A program made the position numbers and the translations under genes. This document shows, piece after piece, positions 24,840 to 33,796 of a stretch of DNA of 64,000 nucleotides; within the stretch, counting starts at the first letter, position 1, and each line of letters opens with the position of its first letter. The notes under the pieces were generated by a model. That model was given only the letters and a program-made list of their open reading frames with translations, was not told where the DNA came from and ran no database searches. Source of the stretch: Gemmatimonadota bacterium (GTDB lineage Bacteria; Latescibacterota; UBA2968; GCA-2709665); the NCBI GenBank assembly GCA_028873695.1, contig JAPPNU010000067.1, forward strand, positions 62,001-126,000, read 5' to 3'.

Positions 24840-25802
24840 CTACCGTCTGGTGATCAGCATTTCGAACTTCTGAACACGATGGTTGCCGGCGTCCAGGACA
24901 AAGAGGAATTTCCCGGCGCTGAAGGCCACGTCCCTGGGCGCCCTGAACGCGCCCGGCCGCTGCCCGGCATCGGGCCCGCCGATCAGAGAGGCCGCCTCCC
25001 CCGTCCGAAGGTCCAGTACCACGATACGGTGATGTCCGGAATCGGCCACAAACAGTACGTCCTCAGGGCCTGTACACACGCCGGCGGGTTCGGAGAGCGA
25101 TCCTTCCACCAGACTCTTCCTGAACTCCCCGTACCGGTCGAATACCGCGACCCGATCGTTTTCGCTGTCACAGACGTAGACTTCATTCTTCTGTCCCACG
25201 GCGAGTCCCAGAGGACGTCGAAGCCGGCCGGCGCCGTATCCGTAGCCCCCGAACTGGTTCTCCACAGGGCTGTAATCGCTGATCTGTACTACCTGGTCGG
25301 CATCGGTATCCGACACGTAAAGCTCACCGTCTTCGGAAACCGCGATCCCGCCGAGCGTTCCCAGCCGGATCGGGCCGTCGACGTCCCGCCCTCCGACCAC
25401 GCCCAGCAGGCGGAAGTGCGGGCTGAAGATCTGGATGCGGTTGTTTCTCCCGTCCGCGACACACACCTCGAGCCCGCCCTTTCCCACCGCAACCCCCGCC
25501 GGCTGGCTGAATTGACCGGGGTCCCATCCGAAGGTGCCCACCTCCGACACATAGGTCCCGTCCGTGTCGAACTTCTGAACGCGGTCGTTCCCCGTATCGG
25601 CCACGTAGAGATTGCCGAACGAGTCGATGGCGATGGCCGACGGTTCATGAAAGTGCCCGACTCCCCCGCCCTTCTGGCCGAATGCCGAGGTGAAGCGGTA
25701 GGCAACCGTAAGTTTGGGCGGCGCTTTCTTCTCCTCCGAGACGCCCGGGGCGGCCAACCCCATCGACATGCAGAAAACAAGGACCCGCAGTCGCATTTTC
25801 AT
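24840..25802 (-). CDS. Secreted NHL-repeat beta-propeller protein
   Basis: 320 aa with a signal peptide at the N-terminus and about six NHL repeats (for example LYVADTGNDRVQKFDTDG, VYVCDSENDRVAVFDRYG, LFVADSGHHRIVVLD). Such propellers bind partners or substrates and usually have no enzymatic motif. It is 144 nt upstream of the SprA-like gene on the same strand and probably starts an operon NHL-SprA-like-Omp85, which would make it a periplasmic or surface partner. A second in-frame ATG at 25796 is equally possible. Confidence 0.85.
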   Translation of the reverse strand: MKMRLRVLVFCMSMGLAAPGVSEEKKAPPKLTVAYRFTSAFGQKGGGVGHFHEPSAIAIDSFGNLYVADTGNDRVQKFDTDGTYVSEVGTFGWDPGQFSQPAGVAVGKGGLEVCVADGRNNRIQIFSPHFRLLGVVGGRDVDGPIRLGTLGGIAVSEDGELYVSDTDADQVVQISDYSPVENQFGGYGYGAGRLRRPLGLAVGQKNEVYVCDSENDRVAVFDRYGEFRKSLVEGSLSEPAGVCTGPEDVLFVADSGHHRIVVLDLRTGEAASLIGGPDAGQRPGAFRAPRDVAFSAGKFLFVLDAGNHRVQKFEMLITRR

Positions 25803-26026
25803 TTTACCGTCGCGCAGTGTATGTATGGCGTTTGGATCCATCAGAATTATCTGGAAGATTGAGCAGTTGCGCTGTTCTTGTCTCATATTCTACATCAGGT
25901 CTTGATCCTGCTTTTGGTTTCCAGTCCTGTGCAATCCTGTTGATCCTGTTAATCGTGGTCGGTTTTTCCTCGTATCCCGTCGATCCTGTCTATCCATGTA
26001 AGTTCCTGTTTTTGAATCGAAAACGG
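25803..26026. repeat. Degenerate ATCCTGTTAATCCTG-type intergenic repeat
   Basis: About 130 bp (25895-26015) with recurring TGATCCTG, CAATCCTG, TGATCCTGTTAATC and CGATCCTGTCTATC units, a low-order repeat of roughly 12-14 nt. It separates the NHL gene from dapL. No promoter of good quality was seen in it. Confidence 0.5.
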
Positions 26027-27253
26027 CTATAGCCTCAGATTTCTCTCGATGCTCTCCACGGCCGACTCGATGTCCTCACGGTGTCCGAACGCGCTCAATC
26101 TGAAGAAGCCCTCGCCGCTGGGGCCGAATCCCGCTCCCGGCGTCCCGACGACGTGTGCCTCGGAAAGCAGCTTGTCGAAGAATTCCCACGAGCCCATGCC
26201 CCCTGGCGTCTTCATCCAGAGATACGGCGCGTGGACTCCGCCGTAGACCGTCAGTCCCATCCCTTCCAGTCCCGCACGGATGCGCGCGGCGTTGGCCATA
26301 TAATAGGCGACCATCGCGGCGCACTCCGCCTTTCCCGCCTCCGTAAACACCGCCAGTCCGCCGCCCTGCACGATATTGGAGGCGCCGTTGAACATCGTAT
26401 TCTGACGCCTGCGCCAGAGCCCGTTCACAACGCCGGGCCCGGCGTCTTCCACGGCGAGTTCCCGCGGGACCACCGTCCAGCCCAGCCGCACGCCTGTAAA
26501 ACCGGTATCCTTGGAAAAGCTGTTGATCTCGATCGCGCAGGAACTCGCGCCGTCGACCTCGAAAATGCTGTGCGGCACCTCGGGATCCGAAATATAGGCG
26601 CAGTACGCCGCGTCAAAAATGATCACCGCCCGGTGTTCGCGGGCATAGTCTACAAACGTCTGAAGCTGACTCGCGGTTGCAACGGACCCGATCGGGTTGT
26701 TCGGGCTGCAGATGTAGATCAGGTCCACTTTGTCCGCCGGCAATTCGGGAAAGAAGCCGTTCGCCTCGGTGCAGGGCATGTATACGATTCCCTCGTACTG
26801 ACCCGCCTCCGCCTTTCCGGTCCGTCCGGCGATCACGTTGCTGTCCACGTAGACGGGATAGGCCGGGTCCTGGACCGCCACCACGTTGTCCAGGCCGAAA
26901 ATGGACTGAATATTCGCGGAATCGGGCTTTCCTCCGTCGCTCACGAATATCTCGTCGGGGTCCAGCACGACGCTGCGCTGCGCGTATCGACCGGCGATCG
27001 CTTCTCTGAGAGGCAACTCGCCTTCGCTCCCGTCCGCGTAACCGGTATAGGTCTCGACGGCGGCGAGTCTGTCGACGGCACAATGCAACGCGGCGATCAC
27101 GCTTGGCGGCAGCGGCTCGGTGGTGTTTCCGATGCCGAGGCGCATCACCTCGACGTTGGGATGATCGTCCAGATATGCCCCCGTTCGCCTCGCGATTTCC
27201 GGGAACAGATAGCCGGCCGATAGCTTGTTGTAGTTGGAATTAATGGTCGCCAT
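26027..27253 (-). CDS. dapL: LL-diaminopimelate aminotransferase
   Basis: 408 aa, the normal length for DapL, a class I/II PLP aminotransferase. Key blocks are YLFPEIARR, MRLGIGNTTEPLPPSVI, the substrate/PLP loops VSDGGKPDSANIQ and YICSPNNPIGSVAT, and the Schiff-base Lys in EINSFSKDTGFTGVRLGW. It converts tetrahydrodipicolinate directly to LL-diaminopimelate, bypassing the succinylase and acetylase routes of lysine and peptidoglycan synthesis. Other dap genes are not in the window. The ATG has AAGG 8 nt upstream. Confidence 0.95.
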   Translation of the reverse strand: MATINSNYNKLSAGYLFPEIARRTGAYLDDHPNVEVMRLGIGNTTEPLPPSVIAALHCAVDRLAAVETYTGYADGSEGELPLREAIAGRYAQRSVVLDPDEIFVSDGGKPDSANIQSIFGLDNVVAVQDPAYPVYVDSNVIAGRTGKAEAGQYEGIVYMPCTEANGFFPELPADKVDLIYICSPNNPIGSVATASQLQTFVDYAREHRAVIIFDAAYCAYISDPEVPHSIFEVDGASSCAIEINSFSKDTGFTGVRLGWTVVPRELAVEDAGPGVVNGLWRRRQNTMFNGASNIVQGGGLAVFTEAGKAECAAMVAYYMANAARIRAGLEGMGLTVYGGVHAPYLWMKTPGGMGSWEFFDKLLSEAHVVGTPGAGFGPSGEGFFRLSAFGHREDIESAVESIERNLRL

Positions 27254-27387
27254 TGTATTTGCCTTGCCCCCTTTGAAGTATGCCTCCGATTGTAAATGTC
27301 ACCTGCCGAAGCCGGCGTGTGCCACTCCCTCTTGCGCGGATAACGGCGAGTGGAGATTTCCTACAATGTAAGCGTGCGCAAGGGACA

Positions 27388-27708
27388 TTACAGGCCTAGC
27401 TGCGTCCTTATCGCGCGTTCCACGCTCTCCATATCCGAAGCGGAGATATGCCCTTGAAGCGTAGTTAATCGGTGTTTGCTTACCGTTGTCAACTGATCGG
27501 CCATCGCCTTGCTTCTTTCTTCACTGACAGTCACATAGGCTTCACTGGGAAAGAGGCGATCGAGATTGCTCGTTAACGGCACAACCTGAACACGATTTAA
27601 ATGCCGGTTGGATGCGTCGTTACTCACGATGATCGCGGGGCGTCTCTTGCCGACCTCGCCGCCAATGGACGGGTTGAAACTCACCCACCATACTTCACCT
27701 CTGTGCAT
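27388..27708 (-). CDS. MazF/PemK-type endoribonuclease toxin
   Basis: 106 aa. The CcdB/MazF fold motifs are RGEVWWVSFNPSIGGEVGKR, RPAIIVSND, VVPLTSN and the C-terminal helix. The conserved Arg in KRRPAIIVS and the Ser/Thr of VVPLTS fit an active mRNA interferase. The ATG at 27708 lies within the antitoxin gene (14-nt overlap) with GGGGGA upstream, so it is translationally coupled. A longer in-frame start would run far into the antitoxin gene and is rejected. Confidence 0.92.
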   Translation of the reverse strand: MHRGEVWWVSFNPSIGGEVGKRRPAIIVSNDASNRHLNRVQVVPLTSNLDRLFPSEAYVTVSEERSKAMADQLTTVSKHRLTTLQGHISASDMESVERAIRTQLGL

Positions 27709-27925
27709 CGAATGTGTCCCCCACGGTTGCTTCCGCCCATTCCGCGGCTTCGGCCTCCCGTTTGTCGTCAAGCGCCATCTCTGCGTATGCCTTCTCGAGG
27801 TCGGGGCGAAGCACGTGCGGACGCACCAACGTCTCTACGAAGCGGCTGATGCGCCGTCGGCCGATGATTTGATGCAGGCCTTCATACACTTCTCTATCAA
27901 TGGTAATGGTCAGCTTCTTGCGCAT
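27695..27925 (-). CDS. Antitoxin of MazEF-like pair (RHH type)
   Basis: 76 aa. The N-terminus KKLTITIDREVYEGLHQIIG looks like a ribbon-helix-helix DNA-binding strand and helix, followed by ISRFVETLVRPHVL. The acidic C-terminus EAEWAEATVGDTF-like segment would wrap the toxin. GGAG lies 8 nt before the ATG. Autorepression through the repeated TATACGT sites at 27962-27979 is likely. Confidence 0.88.
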   Translation of the reverse strand: MRKKLTITIDREVYEGLHQIIGRRRISRFVETLVRPHVLRPDLEKAYAEMALDDKREAEAAEWAEATVGDTFDAQR

Positions 27926-27961
27926 ATGAAATTCTCCGATTCAGACGGCACGGAAGCCAGA

Positions 27962-28004
27962 TATACGTGTATTATACGTATAAAAAATCAGTGGACGATG
28001 TCAA
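27962..28004 (-). promoter_or_regulatory. Toxin-antitoxin promoter with TATACGT operator repeats
   Basis: Minus-strand TTGACA (27999-28004), a 16-nt spacer and TATACG (27977-27982). A perfect TATAAT at 27971-27976 is 22 nt from the -35, so less likely. On the plus strand TATACGT occurs at 27962-27968 and 27973-27979, an 11-nt pitch that fits a ribbon-helix-helix operator covering the -10. Confidence 0.55.
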
Positions 28005-28058
28005 GTCCGACGTCGATCATTCGAAACCCGCCCTCGAATGTCAGGCTGGTTGCCCGGC

Positions 28059-28442
28059 TCATTTCGTCTCGACAAAGGCGAGGATATACCCGTCGGGATC
28101 GGCGACGTAGAATTCATGGCCGTACGGCATCTCCCTGAGCGGCTGAATGACCGGGACCGACTCGCTTCGTACGTCTTCGTACGCGGCGTGGATATCGTCC
28201 ACTGTAAACGTAATGTCCAGGTGCTCGTTCTCCCGGCGGAATTCCCTCTCGTCACGCGGCGCTCTGGCGAGCTTGAGATGGATGGAGTGGCCGTCCCGCA
28301 CGATTCCCGCGTAGAAATGCTCGTACCGGAAGTCGAGGTCGAATCCGAGCCGTTCAGTATAGAATCCGATCGAACGGTCCAGATCGGCGACAAGGAATTG
28401 AGGGCTCATGCCGGTCAGTTTCGTGGAGGGTGTCCTGCCCAT
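28059..28442 (-). CDS. VOC-family protein (glyoxalase/bleomycin-resistance fold)
   Basis: 127 aa, single VOC domain with paired beta-alpha-beta-beta-beta modules: QFLVADLDRSIGFYTERLGF, then HLDITFTVDDIHAAYED and GHEFYVADPDGYILAFVE. The final Glu and a His are placed as metal ligands. The substrate is unknown; it may be a small-molecule lyase, dioxygenase or binding protein. ATG at 28442 has AAAGG 7 nt upstream and is preferred over a TTG at 28469. Single gene. Confidence 0.85.
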   Translation of the reverse strand: MGRTPSTKLTGMSPQFLVADLDRSIGFYTERLGFDLDFRYEHFYAGIVRDGHSIHLKLARAPRDEREFRRENEHLDITFTVDDIHAAYEDVRSESVPVIQPLREMPYGHEFYVADPDGYILAFVETK

Positions 28443-28561
28443 CGGTCTGCCTTTCGAGATTTCCGACAACGCGTCGCTTCCGGTGCCCGGCGATGGTCAG
28501 AATGACGCGTCGGCCGGCACTGCCATCTTGAAGGGGCGGCCAGGCTGGAGGCATTACCCGA

Positions 28562-28590
28562 TTGCGTGGGTGTCGGGTATTGGGTACAAT
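28562..28590 (+). promoter_or_regulatory. Possible promoter for the EamA gene
   Basis: TTGCGT (28562-28567), 17 nt, then TACAAT (28585-28590), 5/6 match in the -10. The leader to the ATG at 28713 would be about 115 nt. Confidence 0.35.
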
Positions 28591-28712
28591 AAAGAGCGCG
28601 AATTGATGTACGTCAAGCGGGAGATTCGAGACGACACGCGACGCGCTCCCGTCATTACCGCGTCTCGACCGTGGGATTCAGGGACGCTCTACCGCGTCAG
28701 GCAGGAGGCCCG

Positions 28713-29717
28713 ATGACCTGGGGAAGAATCTACCTGTGGATTGCAATTCTGATCTTCGCCGCCGCCGCATCGGTCGTGGCGCGCCTGGTTGAAATCGGTC
28801 AGGCTAACCTGATCGACGGCCGCAATCCCATTTCCTTCTGTAACCTGCTCTTCGGCGGAAACCTCGTGGCGGCGTTGACCCTGTTCGCCCTCAATCAACG
28901 GGAATGGCGCCCCTCCCGCCTGCGAAGGCTGTCGCGCCGTCAGTGGCTGGTTCAGACCGTCCTGGCGCTAACGTCGGGCGCGGTCGCGCCAGCCATGATG
29001 TTTACGGCCATTTCGCGCACCTCGGTCACCAATATCGTCCTGATCGAGACGATCGAAATCCCGCTTGTCCTGTTGCTGGCCTGGATTTTCTATCGGGAGA
29101 AATCGAGCGGAACGGCGGTATTCGGAGCGTTGTGCGCGGTCGGGGGCGTTGCGACAACGCTATTGCTGCAGATGGATGCTTCGCCGGAAAGCATGGCGGC
29201 GGCGCGAATGCGGGGCGGCGTGGGCAGCGGTGAGGTCTTCGCGGCGACCGCGACCGTACTGCTGGTATGCGGTGCGGAAATCGGCCGAAAGCAGCTTCAG
29301 ACGATCCCCCTGGGTATCTTCAGCGTCTACCGGAACCTGCTTGGCGCAATCTTCTTCCTCGGAATCGGACTCTACCTGTTCGGCATCGAGCATTTCGCGG
29401 ACGTCTTCTCGCCGGTGCTTTGGGGCTGGATGGTCCTTTACGGCGGCATCGTGGTGGCCTGCGGGCAGCTGGCGTGGTTTGCCGGGATCAAACGCGTGCG
29501 CCCCGCCGACATCGCCACCGCGTCGTCGTTCTCGCCCGTGGCCGGCGTACTCTTCGCAGGACTCATCCTGGGCGAGGTGCCCATGCCCGCGCAACTCATC
29601 GGCGGCGGCATCATCCTCTCGGGCATCGCGATCGCCCTGTGGGGCGAGCTGCGCGGTGAGGCTCGGACGCGGCCGTCTAGAAGGGAGGACAAGGCCAAAG
29701 CGTTCACCGGCGTCTGA
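28713..29717 (+). CDS. EamA/DMT-family transporter
   Basis: 334 aa with about 10 transmembrane segments arranged as two EamA repeats (first around TSVTNIVLIETIEIPLVLLL, second around RPADIATASSFSPVAGVLFA). These are proton-coupled metabolite exporters or importers; the substrate is unknown. ATG at 28713 has AGGAGG 4 nt upstream and is preferred over an ATG at 28671. Convergent with the TldD-like operon, with a 43-nt gap. Confidence 0.88.
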   Translation: MTWGRIYLWIAILIFAAAASVVARLVEIGQANLIDGRNPISFCNLLFGGNLVAALTLFALNQREWRPSRLRRLSRRQWLVQTVLALTSGAVAPAMMFTAISRTSVTNIVLIETIEIPLVLLLAWIFYREKSSGTAVFGALCAVGGVATTLLLQMDASPESMAAARMRGGVGSGEVFAATATVLLVCGAEIGRKQLQTIPLGIFSVYRNLLGAIFFLGIGLYLFGIEHFADVFSPVLWGWMVLYGGIVVACGQLAWFAGIKRVRPADIATASSFSPVAGVLFAGLILGEVPMPAQLIGGGIILSGIAIALWGELRGEARTRPSRREDKAKAFTGV

Positions 29718-29760
29718 ACCGGAATCGGAAGACGGCGCCCGTTCGCGGAGCGCCCTGTAC

Positions 29761-31536
29761 TCACCCGCCGAAGTAGGGGTGCGGCGAAACCGGCGCCTTT
29801 GGAATCTCGCCGGTGGGCGGCTTCAGCGTGATGTCCTCGAACAGGACCATTCGGGGAGTGACGATACTTACAAGAGCCAGACGTCCGCGGCCACTCCCGG
29901 AAAACGGCGAGGAATTGTCCTCCGACCGAAAGGTTACCGTATTGACTTCATGCGTCCTGGACACCCTGAAGATGTCCTTGAAGGTATAGGCGCCCGTACC
30001 ACCTAATTCCGCATTTCGAACCAGTTCCCTCCGCCCGTCGAGATAGACCCTGTAAATGACGATCGGGTTTTGCAGCCTGGCTCCCCCACTTTCCGAGCCG
30101 CCGAATGTTACAACGACCGGCGCTTCGGACACACGGTACGACGGATTAGACATGCGTGTGACGATGTATCCGTATTCCTTTTTCTGTCTTCTTATCAGTT
30201 TGTAAAATTCTTTTCGGATCTGCTCTTCGCTCAATCCCTTCTCGGGTTCAACCAGTATATTGCCCGGCGCGACCCCGGGACCGCGACGGCTTCCGGTACT
30301 GCGGTGGATGCCGCGAACGGGAGTGCGAGTCGTCAGCAGGTTTTCCAGTACGCCGGACCGAACAAGCTGGACCTCGCGAGCACGCACGCCTTCATCATCG
30401 ATACGATACGCGCCCAATAGTGGCTGGTTCTTGTAGGTGTCGATCTGTGGAACGGAGCGCACATTCAGAAATTCGGGCAGGACACGCACGCCGATCCTGT
30501 CAAGGAAAGGATTCTCCTTCTTTTGCGGGTAATAGCCTTCGTATTCTGGATTGTCGTGCAACGCACGGCGGTTCGACAGCAGGTAGGGCACGAACCCCTG
30601 ATTGAACAGTTCCGTCGCTGCCTGGCCGACGAAAATTACCGGGCCGGTAAAGCGATTGACGAGCGGCGCATGACGCAATGCACTCAGGCGATTTCCCATA
30701 GCGCCGATCCTGCCGGCAAGTTCCCTGTCGCCAGGCAGGGTTTCGGGTGTTCGGGCGTATGCGGCGACGAAGTCTTCGAGGGGCATGCCGTCGAGGGCTT
30801 GCGTGGCGGCAACCGCAGTGAACGCTACGCCGGAGGTTGTTACCGAAAACGAAGTGCCCTCGCTGTTCACGTATTCGTATCTGGTGTTATTGCCGCTCAT
30901 TCGCACCCGTGATGTGTAGACGTCGGGCATGTCACGGAACAGCGCGGAAAGATGGCGCGCTCGCTGTTCGAGTGTGTCAAGATTCACAACGATCGGCGCC
31001 ACCTCAAACACTTCGGTTGTCGGCGCCTCTCTGCTGAAATCGGGTATCTCCTCGGTGCGCGTCTTGTTCTGCAGCACGGCGCGCTTCTTGGCCAGATCCT
31101 CCAGCGCGGTCTTGTATGCGCCGTCGGTGGCCAGCCAGATCTTGCGCCGGAGCTCACTATAGCTGTCTTCCACGGGCAATGTCACACGGCCGCCCCGCAT
31201 ACGGACCACGCCCGATCCGCCGAAGGTGAACGAGCGAAAGTTGGAATTGTCAAGGGCGTAGTCTCCCACCCTCACTTCTACGTGCAGCGTGCGCGAGTGG
31301 ACCTCCCTGCTCTCCAGCAGACTGCCGAAGGTCGCCGAGGCTACCCTGGCCTTTATTTCGCGCACGAGATATGAAATAAAGTACGGTCGATCCAGGGCTT
31401 CAAGCTGAAGTTCCTTCATCGAGCGCGACAGTTCGTCACGCAGGGCACGTTGCAGTATGCTTTCTTCCGCGCGGGCGGCCGTAGCCGCCAGAAGGCCGAC
31501 GGCCGCGATCATTAGGGAGGAAATCACCCTGTGCAT
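29761..31536 (-). CDS. Secreted TldD/PmbA-like protein lacking the metal motif
   Basis: 591 aa with a signal peptide (MHRVISSLMIAAVGLLAATA). The fold matches the upstream TldD-like protein throughout (RYEYVNSEGTSF, GAYRIDDEGVRAREVQLVRS, VIYRVYLDGRRELVRNAELG). At the position of the HExxxH zinc helix it instead reads VGQAATELFNQGFVPYLL, so it should not bind zinc there. This mirrors TldE (PmbA), the inactive partner of TldD. It starts 29 nt after the upstream gene, and AGGAG lies 7 nt before the ATG. The pair may form a heterodimer in the periplasm. Confidence 0.85.
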   Translation of the reverse strand: MHRVISSLMIAAVGLLAATAARAEESILQRALRDELSRSMKELQLEALDRPYFISYLVREIKARVASATFGSLLESREVHSRTLHVEVRVGDYALDNSNFRSFTFGGSGVVRMRGGRVTLPVEDSYSELRRKIWLATDGAYKTALEDLAKKRAVLQNKTRTEEIPDFSREAPTTEVFEVAPIVVNLDTLEQRARHLSALFRDMPDVYTSRVRMSGNNTRYEYVNSEGTSFSVTTSGVAFTAVAATQALDGMPLEDFVAAYARTPETLPGDRELAGRIGAMGNRLSALRHAPLVNRFTGPVIFVGQAATELFNQGFVPYLLSNRRALHDNPEYEGYYPQKKENPFLDRIGVRVLPEFLNVRSVPQIDTYKNQPLLGAYRIDDEGVRAREVQLVRSGVLENLLTTRTPVRGIHRSTGSRRGPGVAPGNILVEPEKGLSEEQIRKEFYKLIRRQKKEYGYIVTRMSNPSYRVSEAPVVVTFGGSESGGARLQNPIVIYRVYLDGRRELVRNAELGGTGAYTFKDIFRVSRTHEVNTVTFRSEDNSSPFSGSGRGRLALVSIVTPRMVLFEDITLKPPTGEIPKAPVSPHPYFGG

Positions 31537-31565
31537 GTGATGGCTCCTGGGGCATAAAATGGGAA

Positions 31566-33284
31566 TCAGAGCAGGCCTCCAGTTTCGCCTTCGTCAGGCG
31601 TATCGGAAGACGGCGCTTCGAGGATGGGGCGCCGCTCCTGGGACTTCGGTTTCTTCTGCACCTCGATCTGTGTGATGAAGATGCCCGGGGAAACCGCGGC
31701 CACGGGCACGAGCCCCGACTCGGCGCCGCACCTGCCGTTGAAAACATCGACGTGATCGTCGGCAGCGGCGATCCGGCTGAAGGCGGTAAGCGGTGTTCCA
31801 ATGAGATCGACCCCTCGTACCAGTTCTTCTCGTCCGTCGGTGTAGATTCGGTAGACCATTATGGGGAGCACGTTAAATGCGTTCGGGATAAAGCGTCCGG
31901 TTATGGTGAATCCCCCCTGAATATCCTCGAAGTAAAGGCCGAAGTCCTTGCCGTCCTTGCGGCATTGCTCGATGAGCATTTCCTTGAGCCTGGCACGGCT
32001 GAGCGGCTCGGACGTCTCCACAACGAGGTTGGACTGACGCGCGACAGGGCTGTAGCCCGGCTGTTTTCGCCCGTGTCCGTTGGAGTTCGGGAACCCCTCG
32101 ATCGGCGAACGGGACATGAGGAAGCGGCGGAAAATTCCGTTTTCCACAACGGCCACACGCCGCGCCTTGACACCCTGATTGTCGTACGCGTAGGCGCCAA
32201 CCAGGTCCTTTCCTGCCATGCTGTGCGTGGTGGGGTCGAAATACACTGAAAACGTCTCGGGCAGTACCCTCTCGCCAATCTTCTTTTTAAACGTCTGGCC
32301 CTCTTCCTCGCGCTTCTGGCGGTGGCCCTCGATGCGGTGACCGAAGATTTCGTGGAACAGGACACCGCTTGCGCGTCCTGACAGGATGGCCGGGCCCGTA
32401 TAAGGTGCTACGACCGGGGCGTCTCGGAGGGCTTGAAGATCGGCGATCATGCGCTCGACGATTTCAACAATCTCGTCATCGCCCGGTAAGCCCTCCTCAG
32501 CGATTGCGGAAAAAGACTCGTAACGCGGCAACACCATGCCGTCGTCAGCCTTTGCAAAGGCATAGATAAAAAGCCGGTAGAGCACCTGGGAGGTCTGGAC
32601 CTCGCTGCCCTCACTGTTGACGTACTGACGAGTCGAGATATTCGCCGTGAGGCTGGCATCAGCCTCGTAGATGTCACCGTGCGCGGCGAACGGCGCCGTA
32701 TATTTCTTGAGTCTGGCCACCCATTCGTCACGAGAGATATCGAAGGATGCGGGTTCCTCCATATACCGTTCAGCCGGCTCCCGTGAAAAATCCGCAGACT
32801 GGTCTTCCTCTTCCACTTTGACCTGAACATTCGTCTTGACGGTTGTCAACTGCTCGATGGCGCGCTTGTACTTTCTATCGGTGTGGTACCAAAGGACGCT
32901 GCGAATCGCGTCGGGGTCATTCTCAATCGGGATATCTATCCTTGAATACCGACGGCTCCAACTGGGTATGCGGCCGCGGACAGGGTGCGTATTGTCGAAG
33001 GCGTAGTCCCCTACGCGCAGATCGATGTCCAACAGACGACGGCGCGTTTCCCGTTCGCGGGTCAGCGCCCCGAAGGACGCTTCGACGCGAACCTCGTGGG
33101 TCTCCGTGATCTCATAACTCAGAAAATAGGGCGGGACCGGCTGCCGTTTGAGCAGGTCAACGGAGCGGTTCAATTCCTCTCGCATGGCCTGCAGCAGCGG
33201 GGAGGCGGTCTCCGCCCCGATTCCGGCCGCTGTAAATGCGGTACAGAAAAGCCATAGACAAATGGTCCTGGGAATTGTTCTCAT
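31566..33284 (-). CDS. Secreted TldD-like metallopeptidase (active type)
   Basis: 572 aa with a signal peptide (MRTIPRTICLWLFCTAFTAA). It carries the TldD zinc motif VLFHEIFGHRIEGHRQKR near residue 310 (HExxxH) and the family C-terminal blocks GAYAYDNQGVKARRVAVVEN and RIYTDGREELVRGVDLIG. TldD-TldE is a cytoplasmic peptidase that trims small or modified peptides; here both genes carry export signals, so the site of action appears to be the periplasm. ATG at 33284 has AAAGG 7 nt upstream; a longer in-frame start lacks a signal peptide and is rejected. Confidence 0.88.
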   Translation of the reverse strand: MRTIPRTICLWLFCTAFTAAGIGAETASPLLQAMREELNRSVDLLKRQPVPPYFLSYEITETHEVRVEASFGALTRERETRRRLLDIDLRVGDYAFDNTHPVRGRIPSWSRRYSRIDIPIENDPDAIRSVLWYHTDRKYKRAIEQLTTVKTNVQVKVEEEDQSADFSREPAERYMEEPASFDISRDEWVARLKKYTAPFAAHGDIYEADASLTANISTRQYVNSEGSEVQTSQVLYRLFIYAFAKADDGMVLPRYESFSAIAEEGLPGDDEIVEIVERMIADLQALRDAPVVAPYTGPAILSGRASGVLFHEIFGHRIEGHRQKREEEGQTFKKKIGERVLPETFSVYFDPTTHSMAGKDLVGAYAYDNQGVKARRVAVVENGIFRRFLMSRSPIEGFPNSNGHGRKQPGYSPVARQSNLVVETSEPLSRARLKEMLIEQCRKDGKDFGLYFEDIQGGFTITGRFIPNAFNVLPIMVYRIYTDGREELVRGVDLIGTPLTAFSRIAAADDHVDVFNGRCGAESGLVPVAAVSPGIFITQIEVQKKPKSQERRPILEAPSSDTPDEGETGGLL

Positions 33285-33510
33285 TGACGCGCCTTTCTTT
33301 GATGGCACTCGGAAACCTGCCGAATGTCGCAAATTGCGACGGTTGGAAGCGCACGGAAATTGACCGACCACGAAACGGGTGATGGACGCATCGGGCGATT
33401 GGCGATTGGCTGATCTGCATATCAGTCCATGTCCATTTTAACGCCTCCCGGGAAAATCGGTTCCCCTCCAATGCGTTACGTCAAGGCCAGGCTCGACATT
33501 CAAACAGAAA

Positions 33511-33791
33511 GGGCAGGTTTGAAACCTGCCCCTACACGCCGTCGTGCGGATACAGGGCTACATGAATAGTTGCATGCGCCCACCGCCTGCATCGCCGAGC
33601 AAGACCCACAATGTCCGGAATGCACCACCACACGCAGGGGCGACCGGCCGGTCGCACAGGCCCTTCTTCGGTCTCCATCTCGGCGGAATGACAATAGAAA
33701 GGGGCAGACAGGAATGTCCGCCCCACCCTCGCAGGCTTGTTCTCAATGGCCCGACTGCGCCACCATGCGCAGGGGCAACCGGCCGGTCGCC
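33511..33791. repeat. Cluster of four palindromes in the TlpA-TldD gap
   Basis: GGGCAGGTTT-G-AAACCTGCCC (33511-33531, perfect 10-bp arms). GCGACCGGCCGGTCGC (33640-33655) and a near copy at 33775-33791, each within a repeated block CACCA-(C/T)-(A/G)-CGCAGGGGC. GGGGCAGACA-GGAA-TGTCCGCCCC (33701-33724). They lie between co-directional TlpA and TldD-like genes and could process or attenuate the transcript. Positions 33285-33510 hold no gene. Confidence 0.7.
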
Positions 33792-33796
33792 ATAGT

